The notes beneath the pieces are model-generated. The model was not told the DNA's origin. It made no database searches and saw only the letters and a program-made list of their open reading frames with translations. 64,000 nucleotides of DNA. It comes from Arthrobacter gallicola. Its GTDB lineage: Bacteria; Actinomycetota; Actinomycetes; Actinomycetales; Micrococcaceae. Of the stretch, positions 32,896 through 41,334 are shown piece after piece. Position 1 is the first letter of the stretch; each line of letters opens with the position of its first letter. The translations under genes were made by a program, and so were the position numbers. Location of the stretch: NCBI RefSeq assembly GCF_014836775.1, contig NZ_JACSQD010000006.1, positions 62,001 to 126,000 of the forward strand, given 5' to 3'.

Positions 32896-35022
32896 ATGAC
32901 TTCCGCGAGTGCAGAAATCCCTCAGGACACAACAGACGAATTCCTCTGGCTGGAGGACATCTACGGCGACCGGCAGCTGGACTGGGTCCGGGCGCAGAAC
33001 TCCAAGACGGAGTCGCTGCTTTCCGCCACGGACTTTGAACGCACCGAGGAACGGCTGCTGGAAGTCCTGGACTCCACCGACCGGATTCCCATGGTGGTCA
33101 AGCGCGGAGACTGGTACTACAACTTCTGGCGGGACGGCGAGCATCCCAAGGGCCTGTGGCGGCGCACCACCTGGGACAGCTACACCGCCGAAGACACCCA
33201 GTGGGAGACCCTGCTGGACCTGGATGCCCTGAGCACTGCAGAAGACACGGAGTGGGTCTGGGGCGGAGCCCGCTTCCTGCGCCCGGAGGACGGGGAATCC
33301 TACCGCCGGGCGCTGGTGATCCTCTCCCCCGACGGCGGCGACGCTGCCCGCTACCGGGAGTACGACGTCGTGGACCGGGCGTTTGTCCCCGGCGGTTTTG
33401 ACCTCCCCGTAGCGAAGACCCAGGTCTCCTGGGCCGGTCCGGATGCCCTGTACGTGGCCACCGATTTCGGTCCCGGGTCCATGACGGCTTCCTCCTATCC
33501 GCGGATGGTGCGGACCGTGCACCGCGGCCAGGACCCCGCTGACGCCGACCTGTACTTCGAGGTTCCGCAGGACCACATGATGGGCTACGTCCACCATGAC
33601 CAGACACCGGGATTCGAGCGGGACCTGGCCGTGGACATCATCGACTTCTACGACAGCAAGACCTACCTGCAGCGCGGTGATGCGTGGGTGCATGTGGAGG
33701 TACCGCTGGACGTCACGGTGGACCTGCACCGCCAGTGGCTGCTGATGCGGCCGCGGACCGATTGGCTGGTCGGCGACACCCTGCATAAGGCGGGCTCCCT
33801 GCTCGCCGCGGATCTGGAGGACTTCCTCGCCGGCGGCCGGAACCTGCGCACGCTCTTCACTCCGGAGCCCACCGTCTCCCTGCAGTCCTGGAGCTGGACG
33901 CGGGACTATCTGCTGCTGAACCTGCTGCGGGACGTTTCCTCCGAAATCCAGGTTCTGGAGCCGGCAGCAGACTGGCAGGCCGCCGCGCTGGATGCCTGCC
34001 CGCCGCTCCACACCGTGGATGCGTACGCGGTCGACGACGAGGACGACGCCGCCGGCAACGACTACTGGCTGATCAGCACCGGTTTCACCACCCCCTCCAC
34101 GCTCTCCCGCGGAACGCTTGGCCCCGCTGCAGGAACGGACGGGGGTGCGGCCGCGGCGGTGAAATCCTCGCCGTCGTTCTTCGATTCCACCGGCTGCACA
34201 GTGGAGCAGCACTTCGCGGTGTCCGCTGACGGCACCCGGGTCCCGTACTTCCAGGTGGCGCACCAGGGAATGGTGCTCGACGGCGGCAATCCCACAGTGC
34301 TTTCGGGCTACGGCGGGTTTGAACAGGCCCTCACCCCCGCCTACAGCGGCGTGGTCGGGCGCGGCTGGCTGGAGCGCAGCTACACGGACGACGGCGGAAC
34401 GCTCCGCCGCGGCGTCTACGTCCTGGCGAACATCCGCGGCGGCGGTGAATACGGGCCGCAGTGGCACCGGGCGGCGCTGCAGCAGAACCGGCACCGTGCC
34501 TACGAGGACTTTGCCGCCGTCGCCCGGGACCTGACGGACCGCAAAGTCACGTCCCGGAACCATCTGGGCTGCACCGGCCGCAGCAACGGCGGCCTGCTCG
34601 TGGGCAACATGCTCACCCTTTACCCGGAGCTTTTCGGGGCGGTGTCCTGCGGTGTGCCGCTGCTGGACATGCGCCGCTACACCAAGCTCTCCGCCGGCCA
34701 TTCCTGGATCGCCGAATACGGCGACCCGGACGATCCGGAGCAGTGGGAGTTCATTAAGACGTTCTCCCCGTATCACCTGCTTCGCGAGGACGTTCAGTAC
34801 CCGCCGTCGCTGATTTGGACTGCTACCAGCGATGACCGGGTCGGTCCGGTCCAGGCCCGGAAAATGGCCGCCCGCATGCAGGCCATCGGGGTGGACCGGG
34901 TCTGGTTCCACGAGGCACTGGAGGGCGGACATGCCGGGGCTGCGGACAACCGCCAGTCCGCGCGGATGCACGCCATGTCCTACGAGTTCCTGTGGGAAGC
35001 ACTTACCGGCCGGCTGTCCTGA
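32896..35022 (+). CDS. S9A-family prolyl oligopeptidase-like serine peptidase
   Basis: A 708-residue peptidase. The N-terminal part (about 25-430) is a beta-propeller (WLEDIYGDRQLDWVRAQN, YYNFWRDGEHPKGLW). The C-terminal alpha/beta hydrolase carries Ser563 in GRSNGG, an Asp in TSDDRVGPVQARKMAARM and a His in EGGHAGAADN. It would cut short peptides after proline in the cytoplasm; no signal peptide is seen. The ATG at 32896 follows TAGGAT by 7 nt, so the mRNA is probably leaderless. The triad spacing is that of prolyl oligopeptidase rather than dipeptidyl peptidase IV. Confidence 0.92.
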   Translation: MTSASAEIPQDTTDEFLWLEDIYGDRQLDWVRAQNSKTESLLSATDFERTEERLLEVLDSTDRIPMVVKRGDWYYNFWRDGEHPKGLWRRTTWDSYTAEDTQWETLLDLDALSTAEDTEWVWGGARFLRPEDGESYRRALVILSPDGGDAARYREYDVVDRAFVPGGFDLPVAKTQVSWAGPDALYVATDFGPGSMTASSYPRMVRTVHRGQDPADADLYFEVPQDHMMGYVHHDQTPGFERDLAVDIIDFYDSKTYLQRGDAWVHVEVPLDVTVDLHRQWLLMRPRTDWLVGDTLHKAGSLLAADLEDFLAGGRNLRTLFTPEPTVSLQSWSWTRDYLLLNLLRDVSSEIQVLEPAADWQAAALDACPPLHTVDAYAVDDEDDAAGNDYWLISTGFTTPSTLSRGTLGPAAGTDGGAAAAVKSSPSFFDSTGCTVEQHFAVSADGTRVPYFQVAHQGMVLDGGNPTVLSGYGGFEQALTPAYSGVVGRGWLERSYTDDGGTLRRGVYVLANIRGGGEYGPQWHRAALQQNRHRAYEDFAAVARDLTDRKVTSRNHLGCTGRSNGGLLVGNMLTLYPELFGAVSCGVPLLDMRRYTKLSAGHSWIAEYGDPDDPEQWEFIKTFSPYHLLREDVQYPPSLIWTATSDDRVGPVQARKMAARMQAIGVDRVWFHEALEGGHAGAADNRQSARMHAMSYEFLWEALTGRLS

Positions 35023-35095
35023 ACCTGTTTTGCCGAAAGCACCCCGTTATGGGTAGTCTTGACAGGCTGGCTACGGAAGTTTGCCAGGGCAAAAT

Positions 35096-35186
35096 GGAGA
35101 CGTGCCAGAGCGGCCGAATGGGCTTCACTGCTAATGAAGTGTGGGCCTAAAGCCCACCGGGGGTTCAAATCCCCCCGTCTCCGCCA
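35096..35186 (+). tRNA. tRNA-Ser (anticodon GCU)
   Basis: A 91-nt class II tRNA with CCA encoded. The acceptor arm GGAGACG pairs with CGTCTCC before G-CCA, the anticodon loop reads CTGCTAA, a long variable arm follows (GTGGGCCT...AGCCCAC), and the T-arm is GGGGGTTCAAATCCCCC. TTGACA at 35059-35064 is a likely -35 element. A strong terminator follows. Confidence 0.97.
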
Positions 35187-35190
35187 GGTG

Positions 35191-35224
35191 GCAAACACCC
35201 CGGTCCTCGGACCGGGGTGTTTGC
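35191..35224 (+). terminator. Terminator after tRNA-Ser
   Basis: GCAAACACCCCGGTC (35191-35205) pairs perfectly with GACCGGGGTGTTTGC (35210-35224) around CTCG, 5 nt after the tRNA CCA end. Confidence 0.85.
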
Positions 35225-35577
35225 ATATCCGATCCGGGTTATCCGGGTCATCCGGGCTAACAGATACCGATCATTCCGAGCAGGGCAGGAGGTGGACCGC
35301 ACGCATGGACGACGGAAATAGTCGATCTACCGCACCGCGCGGACCTCACCTTCGCTCCAGGGAATCCTTTCACCACTCGTCCTAGGACGCGGCTGCCGCC
35401 CAGCAGGCAGCCCCCGGGACGGTCCCGCGGATACAATCCGGGACCCTTCGAATCCCCCTCGAGGCGTGAGCCCGTGCGGTTGCGGTAGAACACCGGAAAA
35501 CCCACACTCACTTCTCGCATGCCCGCTGCACTGCTGCGGCTTTCTGGTGTGCGCGCCCCACAGGAGGGAAGCGGATC
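35225..35577 (+). promoter_or_regulatory. Structured upstream region of mgtE
   Basis: This 353-nt gap holds no convincing gene. It contains the hairpin GGCTGCC/GGCAGCC (35391-35397 and 35406-35412) and the 13-bp palindrome CGGGACGGTCCCG (35415-35427). A -10-like TACAAT (35432-35437) follows, which would give an mRNA leader of about 134 nt. A GGAGGGAAG ribosome site precedes the ATG at 35578. The GCTGCCGCCC word recalls the Mg-sensing M-box, but I cannot align the rest of that riboswitch. Confidence 0.4.
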
Positions 35578-36936
35578 ATGATCAAATCTCCCACTCTTTC
35601 GTTCGATGCCAGCGCCGAGCTGCTCGCGGACGCCCTCAGCAGTAACAGCCTGTCCCAGGTGGCCCGTGCCCTGGAACCGCTGGACGTGGCAGAAACCCTG
35701 GAACAGCTCGAACGGCTGAACACCATTGACCGGGCGCTGGCTTACCGCACCCTCCCCAAGGGACGGGCGCTGGAGGTTTTCGAGCGGCTCGACGCGCGCC
35801 TCCAGGCCGACCTCGTGGCCGGGCTGCAGGATGCGCAGGTGGCGGAGGTTTTTGCCGCGCTGAGTCCGGATGACCGGGTGGCACTGCTGGATGAGCTGCC
35901 GGCGTCGGTGGCCAACCGGCTGATCCTGGGACTCAACGAGAAGGACCGCGCACTCACCACCATGGTGCTCGGTTACCCGCAGGGCGCTGTGGGCCGCTTT
36001 ATGAGTCCGCAGTTTGTCACGACCCACCCCGGCACGACGGCCGGCGAAACCCTGGCCCGGGTGCGGGAGCAGCTCGACGACGCCGAGAGTGTCTACACGA
36101 TCCCTGTCACCGACGGCGGCCGCCACCTGGTAGGCGTGGTCTCGCTGCGGGATGTGCTGCGCGCCGCTTCATCAGATCTGATCTCTGATCTGATGAAGGA
36201 CCCGCTGTCCGCTCCGGCGACGCTGGACGCAGAGGAAGCGGCCCGCTACTGCGCTGACGCCAAAGTCCTGGTCCTGCCCATCGTCGACGCGGAGAACCGG
36301 CTCGTCGGAATCCTGACCGTGGACGATGCCCTGCGCATCCTCGAAGACGCCGAAAGTGAGGACGCCGCCCGGGCAGGAGGCTCCGAGCCGCTGCGCCGTC
36401 CCTACCTGGCGACTCCGATCCGCAGCATCGTCCGGGCCCGTGTCGTGTGGCTGCTGGTGCTTGCCGTGGGCGCCACACTGACGGTGCAGGTGATGGGGGC
36501 CTTCGAAGCTACCCTCGCCGAGCAGGTGGTGCTCTCGCTCTTCATCCCCCTGCTGATCGGCACCGGTGGAAACACCGGCAACCAGGCGGCCACCACCATC
36601 ACCCGGGCTCTGGCGCTGGGGGACGTGCGGCCCCGGGACGTTTTCAAAGTCGCGGCCCGTGAAGTCCGGGTCGGAGCGTGGCTCGGACTGCTGCTCGGCA
36701 CGCTGGGGTTCACCGTGGCAGCCATCATTTTCACCGTGCCGCTCGGCCTGGTCATCGGTTTGACGCTGCTGGCAGTGTGCACCATGGCCGCGGGCATCGG
36801 CGGACTGATGCCGTTGCTGGGCAAGGCACTCAAAGTGGACCCGGCCGTGTTCTCCAACCCGTTCATTTCCACATTTGTCGATGCTGCGGGCCTGATCCTC
36901 TACTTCCTCATCGCTGCCGCCGTTTTGGGCCTTTAG
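35578..36936 (+). CDS. mgtE: Magnesium transporter MgtE
   Basis: A 452-residue channel-like Mg2+ transporter. Residues about 1-125 are the superhelical MgtE N domain (LDVAETLEQLERL, LSPDDRVALLDELP), about 130-255 are two CBS domains (FVTTHPGTTAGETLARVREQ; VLPIVDAENRLVGILTVDD), and about 280-452 are five membrane helices. GTGGNTGNQAATTITRALALG is the conserved pore segment (residues about 323-340). The N and CBS domains close the pore at high cytoplasmic Mg2+. It stands alone after tRNA-Ser. Confidence 0.95.
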   Translation: MIKSPTLSFDASAELLADALSSNSLSQVARALEPLDVAETLEQLERLNTIDRALAYRTLPKGRALEVFERLDARLQADLVAGLQDAQVAEVFAALSPDDRVALLDELPASVANRLILGLNEKDRALTTMVLGYPQGAVGRFMSPQFVTTHPGTTAGETLARVREQLDDAESVYTIPVTDGGRHLVGVVSLRDVLRAASSDLISDLMKDPLSAPATLDAEEAARYCADAKVLVLPIVDAENRLVGILTVDDALRILEDAESEDAARAGGSEPLRRPYLATPIRSIVRARVVWLLVLAVGATLTVQVMGAFEATLAEQVVLSLFIPLLIGTGGNTGNQAATTITRALALGDVRPRDVFKVAAREVRVGAWLGLLLGTLGFTVAAIIFTVPLGLVIGLTLLAVCTMAAGIGGLMPLLGKALKVDPAVFSNPFISTFVDAAGLILYFLIAAAVLGL

Positions 36937-36941
36937 CTGCA

Positions 36942-36957
36942 GAGGCGCTCTCGCCTC
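36942..36957. terminator. Short hairpin after mgtE
   Basis: GAGGCG (36942-36947) and CGCCTC (36952-36957) with a CTCT loop lie between the convergent mgtE and hydroxyacid dehydrogenase genes. Only 6 bp, so the terminator role is tentative. Confidence 0.35.
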
Positions 36958-36988
36958 GGCGTCCGCGACGGCGAAGATGGCGATGCGC

Positions 36989-38044
36989 TCAGTAGAACTC
37001 CTTCGTCGACATGACGTTCTGGAGCGGGTCACCGTCGAGCAGGCGGGTCGCGTTCGCCGCGAAGAGCTCGGCGATACGCCGGGGCTCCTGCACCGAGAGC
37101 GCGGCAGTGTGCGGGCTCAGCAGCACGCTCGGGTGCTCCCACAGCCGCGACTCGGCCGGCAGCGGCTCAACCGCGGTGACGTCGAGTGCGGCGAAACCGA
37201 TGCGGCCGGTGTCGAGGGCGTCGAGCAGGGCGTCCTCATCAACGACGGTGCCGCGCCCTACGTTGACGAGGATCGTGTCGCTGCGGACCGCGCCGAACAC
37301 ATCGGCACCGAGCAGGCCGGTGGTGTGCTCCGTGCCCGGCAGCGTCGCGATGATCGCATCCACCTGGCCGGCCGCTTCGACGAGCTGGTCGATCGGCACG
37401 AGGCGGTCAACATGCTTCACTGGCTCGCCCGACCGCGTGGTGCCCCAGACGGTCGCACCGAACGCCGAGAAGCGCTCGGCGACGACGGCGCCGATGCCGC
37501 CGAGCCCGACAACGAGCACGGTCATCTCGCCGACGTGCCGCATGAGGCGACGGCTCTCGCCCCACGTGCGCGCTGCCTGGTCGGCCTCGAGCTGGCGCAG
37601 GCCCTTGGCGCCTGCGAGTACGCCGAAGACCGCCCACTCGGCGAGCGTCGACGCGTGCATGCCAGCGCTGGTCGTGACGACGACGCGCTCAAGCTCGTCG
37701 TCGGTAAGCCTGGCCGCGCGCACCTGACCGCCGCCGCCTGCGGCAGTGGTGTGCAGCCACTGCAGCCGGGGGTTCGCACGCACCGTGCGGGCGAGCGCGG
37801 CGGGGCTGACATCGGGCAGACCGAAGAGCGCATCTGCCTCATCAAGCATCGCCTCGAATGCTTCCTGTTGCTCGGGGGTACGCTGCCACTCGGGATCCCC
37901 CTCCCAGTCTCCCGTCCAGCGCCACGGCCGGGTCAGGGAGGGATCGCGGAGCAGCTTGACGCGTGGCTCGAGCTCGCAGATGCGGTCGGCGCTCGCGTCG
38001 TCGATGCTCACGGCGACCGCGACCTTCAGTGTGGATCCGGGCAT
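36989..38044 (-). CDS. D-2-hydroxyacid dehydrogenase family protein
   Basis: A 351-residue NAD(P)-dependent dehydrogenase. VLVVGLGGIGAVVAERFSAFG is the nucleotide-binding motif (residues about 176-193). NVGRGTVVDEDALLDAL carries the catalytic Arg, ALDVTAVEPLPAESRLWEHP the Glu, and SPHTAAL the catalytic His. It interconverts a 2-keto acid and a 2-hydroxy acid of unknown identity. ATG 38044 follows AAGGAG. It is the last gene of a leftward operon (MHS transporter, FAH hydrolase, this enzyme) controlled from the palindrome at 40359. Confidence 0.9.
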   Translation of the reverse strand: MPGSTLKVAVAVSIDDASADRICELEPRVKLLRDPSLTRPWRWTGDWEGDPEWQRTPEQQEAFEAMLDEADALFGLPDVSPAALARTVRANPRLQWLHTTAAGGGGQVRAARLTDDELERVVVTTSAGMHASTLAEWAVFGVLAGAKGLRQLEADQAARTWGESRRLMRHVGEMTVLVVGLGGIGAVVAERFSAFGATVWGTTRSGEPVKHVDRLVPIDQLVEAAGQVDAIIATLPGTEHTTGLLGADVFGAVRSDTILVNVGRGTVVDEDALLDALDTGRIGFAALDVTAVEPLPAESRLWEHPSVLLSPHTAALSVQEPRRIAELFAANATRLLDGDPLQNVMSTKEFY

Positions 38045-38094
38045 GGGTGTCTCCTTCGTGCTCAGGGTTATTGATGTGTGTGCGCGGTGCGCGG

Positions 38095-38859
38095 TCAGCG
38101 CAGCGGTGTCTCGAGCCGCAGCCCGCCGACGACGACCGAGACCGTCGATCCCGCAGCGACCTCGTGGCTCGAGTGCGGCGCGCCCGCCATGATGACGTCG
38201 CCGGGCCCCAGCCGGAGCCATCGGGCGACGTAGGCGATCGACTCCCGGACCGGGACGGGCATCTCCTGCGCGGAGGAGTCGCAGACAACTTCGCCGTCGA
38301 CCTCGAGCCGCAGGACGAGGTCATCGATCGACGCCTCGGTGTTGATCCAGGGTCCGAGCGGCGTCGAGCCGTCGCCGCCCTTGGACTCAAAGTTGCGCAC
38401 GTCGAGAGCGGCCCGGTCGGGGTAGGAGAGGTCATTCACGGCGGTGACGCCGAGCACGAACTCGTGTGCGTTCGCCTCAGTCACGAGCCCGTCTCCGGGG
38501 TCTCCGGTGTCGCGGCCGATGACCACCGCGATCTCGGCCTCCGCGACGACCCTGCCGGCCTCGCGGCGCACCCGCACGGTGGTGCCGTGCGGCACGACGC
38601 CGCGCGGGCTCTTGAGCCACGCCTGCACGGGCAGGGGTGGCTCCGGCTCTGCGCCGCGGTTCTGCGCGATGCCGACGAGTACGGTCGGCAGGGCCGGGGC
38701 AAGGAGCGTCGCGTCGCATCCGTCCACGCGCTCCCCCGTGTCTGCGGCGCCGGTGCCCGCTGCAAACGCCGCGTACGGGTCCTCGATCGGCACCCAGGCG
38801 TCACCGTCGGCGCGGGCATGCAGCTCGCGGCCGTCGACGGCGATTCGCGCTATCCGCAT
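38095..38859 (-). CDS. Fumarylacetoacetate hydrolase family protein
   Basis: A 254-residue FAH-fold enzyme. VVAEAEIAVVIGRDTGDPGD holds the paired Glu metal ligands, GVTAVNDLSYPDRAA the next Asp, and GDVIMAGAPHSSHEVAAG the C-terminal family motif. Members cleave C-C bonds or decarboxylate/hydrate 2-keto acids. The ATG at 38859 overlaps the MHS transporter stop by one base (TGATG), which makes the TTG at 38862 unlikely. It probably processes the compound imported by that transporter. Confidence 0.88.
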   Translation of the reverse strand: MRIARIAVDGRELHARADGDAWVPIEDPYAAFAAGTGAADTGERVDGCDATLLAPALPTVLVGIAQNRGAEPEPPLPVQAWLKSPRGVVPHGTTVRVRREAGRVVAEAEIAVVIGRDTGDPGDGLVTEANAHEFVLGVTAVNDLSYPDRAALDVRNFESKGGDGSTPLGPWINTEASIDDLVLRLEVDGEVVCDSSAQEMPVPVRESIAYVARWLRLGPGDVIMAGAPHSSHEVAAGSTVSVVVGGLRLETPLR

Positions 38860-40307
38860 CAATGCGCCGCCGCCGCGAGCGTAGCGGCACTGCCAGCGCC
38901 GCCGGCGTGGTCGACACGGTCGGCGCCCTCGTCGGTCGAGAGGCGCAAGGCGTCCTCGAGCCGCATCAGGTCGCGGCCACGCGTCTCAGGCACGAGGAAG
39001 GTCGACGCGGTGGAGATAAGCGCGAGAGTCGCCATGTAGATCGCGGGCAGGAGCCAGTTGCCGTCCGACGTCGCGAGCAGGTAGGCGCCCAGCACACCCG
39101 CGAGCCCGCCGCCCAGCACTGCCGAGATCTCGCGCGCCATCGCGACGCCCAGGTAGCGGTGCCGGTTGCCGAACATCTCCGGGAGCATCGCACACTGCGG
39201 GCCGAGCATGGTATTCACGGCGATGCCGATGCCGAGCGCGATGACGATCACCACCGTCACCGGGTCGCCCATCGACAGCAGCCACCAGGCGGGGAACGCG
39301 TAGAGCAGCATGAACACGGCGCCGAAGCGGTACACCGCGCGGCGGCCGAAGCGGTCCGAGAGGTGTCCGGCGAGCGGGATCGTGCCCATGCCAATGAGCG
39401 AGCCGATCGTGACGCCCCAGGTCGCCACGCCGCGGTCGACCGGGTTGGCGATGAACGTGCCGGCGACGAAGGCGAGTGCCAGGTTCTGGAACATGTAGGA
39501 GCCGCCGTTCTCCGCCATTCGGAGCCCGATGCCGACGACGACGCCCGGGAAGCCCTTCGTGAAGATGTCGCGGATCGGGGTCTCGGCCACCTGCTCCTGC
39601 TTTTCGAGCTCGACGAACGTCGGCGTCTCGCGCAGGCGCATCCGAATGAAGAGCGCGACGAGGATGAGCACGAAGGACATCAGGAACGGCACGCGCCAGG
39701 CCCAGCCGAGGAAGACGTCCTCCGGCAACGAGGAAAGGAACGTGAAGACGACGGCGGCCAGCAGGGTGCCAAGCTGGATGCCGATGAAGGGCAGCGACGA
39801 GAAGAAGCCGCGGCTCCGCACAGGCGAGTACTCCGCCATAAGCACGGTTGCGCCAGCCTGCTCGGCGCCGGCACCGAAGCCCTGGGCGAGGCGCAGCACC
39901 GTCAGCAGCACAGGAGCCCAGATGCCGATCTGATCGTACGTCGGCAGCAGCCCGATGAGAGTCGTCGCACCACCCATGAGCAGGATCGTGACGACCAGCA
40001 CCTGCTTACGGCCGATGCGGTCGCCGATCCTCCCAAAGAAGAGGCCGCCGAGTGGCCGGGCGGCGAAGCCGACGCCGAACGAGGCAAAGGCCGCGACCAC
40101 GCCCATCGCGGGGTCAAGGTTACTGAAGAACAGAGTATTGAAGATGAGCGCGGACGACAGTCCGTAGAGGGCGAAGTCGAAGTACTCGAGCGCGCTCCCG
40201 ACACCCGAAGCGAGCGTCGCCCGGCGAAGGTTGGCGGCGTATTCCGGGTCATCGGTGTTCGCGGGGCGTTGTTGCCCCGGATCCTGCTCGGTGGTGGTCT
40301 CAGTCAC
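38859..40307 (-). CDS. MHS-family (metabolite:H+ symporter) MFS transporter
   Basis: A 482-residue, 12-helix transporter. SALEYFDFALYGLSSALIF in helix 1 and RPLGGLFFGRIGDRIGRKQ in the first MFS loop are MHS signatures, as in ShiA, ProP and benzoate or ketoglutarate permeases. RLAQGFGAGAEQAGATVLMAE and VPETRGRDLM are further family motifs. It probably imports an organic acid for the two downstream enzymes. The first gene of the operon, 52 nt downstream of a 31-bp palindrome. Confidence 0.92.
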   Translation of the reverse strand: MTETTTEQDPGQQRPANTDDPEYAANLRRATLASGVGSALEYFDFALYGLSSALIFNTLFFSNLDPAMGVVAAFASFGVGFAARPLGGLFFGRIGDRIGRKQVLVVTILLMGGATTLIGLLPTYDQIGIWAPVLLTVLRLAQGFGAGAEQAGATVLMAEYSPVRSRGFFSSLPFIGIQLGTLLAAVVFTFLSSLPEDVFLGWAWRVPFLMSFVLILVALFIRMRLRETPTFVELEKQEQVAETPIRDIFTKGFPGVVVGIGLRMAENGGSYMFQNLALAFVAGTFIANPVDRGVATWGVTIGSLIGMGTIPLAGHLSDRFGRRAVYRFGAVFMLLYAFPAWWLLSMGDPVTVVIVIALGIGIAVNTMLGPQCAMLPEMFGNRHRYLGVAMAREISAVLGGGLAGVLGAYLLATSDGNWLLPAIYMATLALISTASTFLVPETRGRDLMRLEDALRLSTDEGADRVDHAGGAGSAATLAAAAH

Positions 40308-40358
40308 GGTCTATCTCCTTCGACAGTCGTGCAAGGCGTCATTGCACCGCCGAGCGTA

Positions 40359-40389
40359 CCAAAGGGTTGAACACTGTTCAACACTTTGG
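40359..40389. promoter_or_regulatory. 31-bp palindromic operator upstream of the MHS operon
   Basis: The core GTTGAACACTGTTCAAC (40366-40382) is a perfect odd palindrome centred on 40374. CCAAAG at 40359 and CTTTGG at 40384 extend it with one mismatch pair. It lies between the end of the IclR gene and the start of the transporter gene, so it probably mediates IclR control of the operon. A 13/17 match occurs at 41278. Confidence 0.75.
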
Positions 40390-40403
40390 ACACATTGCCG
40401 TGA

Positions 40404-41222
40404 CTAGGACGAGGCTGCACCACGGAGCGGGTTGGTCAGCGCTGCGACCGCTTCCCGCAGCGCGGCGCCGACCTCCGCGATGCGCGCGTCGTCCGCGTGC
40501 TCGGCCGGCAGCGCGACCCCCATCGCGAGGGGCGGATCGGCGGGCGCCCACGGGTCGAGCGCGACCGCGACGCCGGTGATGTCGCCGAACGAGCCTCCCC
40601 GGTCAACCGCGAAGCCCTGTTCCCGTGCCTCGCGCAGCAGTGGCAGCAGCTCGTCGACCGTCGTAATGCTCGTGGCTGTGAGGCGTGGGAAGGGCTCGGC
40701 GGGTGCGAGCAGCTTGCGCACCTCGCCGTCGTCGAGGCCCGCGAGCAGTGCGACGCCGGTGGCGCTGAGCGGTGCCGGCAGCCGCGAGCCGAGCGGCGTG
40801 CCGAGGCGGTAGGGCGAGCGGCCCTCGTGGCGCGCGAGGTAGAGTGCGTCCACGCCGTCGAGCATGGCGATCTGCACGACCTCTCGGCGCAGCCCGGGCG
40901 AGGCCGCCACTACGCGGTAGAACTCGCGCACCTGGTTGAACTGCTGCGCGAACGCACCGCCGAGCTCCGCCGTGCGGCGACCGAGCCGGTAGCCCCCGGC
41001 GTCGCGCTCGACCATAGCGCCCTCCTCCAGCGCCGCGCACAGGTTCGCGGTGGAGGACTTCGCGATGCCGAGCGCCCGTGCGATGTCACTGAGGGTCATC
41101 GGCACACCCCCCGCGTCAGCGAGCAAGGCGAGGATGCGCAGCGCTCGTGAGACCGCGGGAGCGGGATCACGTTCCTTGCGTTCCGTCGTTTCCGAGGATG
41201 TTGTTGCTTCCTGTTCAGCCAT
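40404..41222 (-). CDS. IclR-family transcriptional regulator
   Basis: A 272-residue regulator. The N-terminal winged helix reads AVSRALRILALLADAGGV, then MTLSDIARALGIAKSSTANL. The C-terminal IclR effector domain includes REVVQIAMLDGVDALYLARH and SATGVALLAGLDD. ATG 41222 has AAAGGAG upstream. It is divergent from a dehydrogenase gene and followed by the MHS operon. Both neighbouring control regions hold related palindromic sites, so it most likely controls the whole block in response to the imported acid or a derivative. Confidence 0.92.
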   Translation of the reverse strand: MAEQEATTSSETTERKERDPAPAVSRALRILALLADAGGVPMTLSDIARALGIAKSSTANLCAALEEGAMVERDAGGYRLGRRTAELGGAFAQQFNQVREFYRVVAASPGLRREVVQIAMLDGVDALYLARHEGRSPYRLGTPLGSRLPAPLSATGVALLAGLDDGEVRKLLAPAEPFPRLTATSITTVDELLPLLREAREQGFAVDRGGSFGDITGVAVALDPWAPADPPLAMGVALPAEHADDARIAEVGAALREAVAALTNPLRGAASS

Positions 41223-41277
41223 GGTCCACTCCTTTGGGGTCGAGGTATCGACGCCAACTGTAGAGTGGATCCATCCT

Positions 41278-41328
41278 GATGAACACCGTCCGACACGCTG
41301 TCCGATCTGCGCGCGTCCGACGTATATT
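41278..41328 (+). promoter_or_regulatory. Promoter and candidate IclR site of the HIBADH-like gene
   Basis: GATGAACACCGTCCGAC (41278-41294) matches 13 of 17 positions of the perfect palindrome at 40366. GTCCGA is repeated at 41288, 41300 and 41315. TATATT (41323-41328) is a -10 hexamer 6 nt before the ATG at 41335, implying a leaderless mRNA. Confidence 0.55.
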
Positions 41329-41334
41329 GAGCGC

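Noticed and set aside
32812-34971. A 719-codon open frame on the minus strand
   Set aside because: Antisense shadow of the S9 peptidase, which has a full catalytic triad.
35096-36936. tRNA-Ser as an integration site for an island
   Set aside because: No integrase gene, no second copy of the tRNA 3' end and no mobility genes were found downstream to 42.3 kb.
38637-40370. A 577-codon open frame on the plus strand
   Set aside because: Antisense to the MHS transporter and FAH genes; His/Arg/Glu-rich with no recognisable domain.
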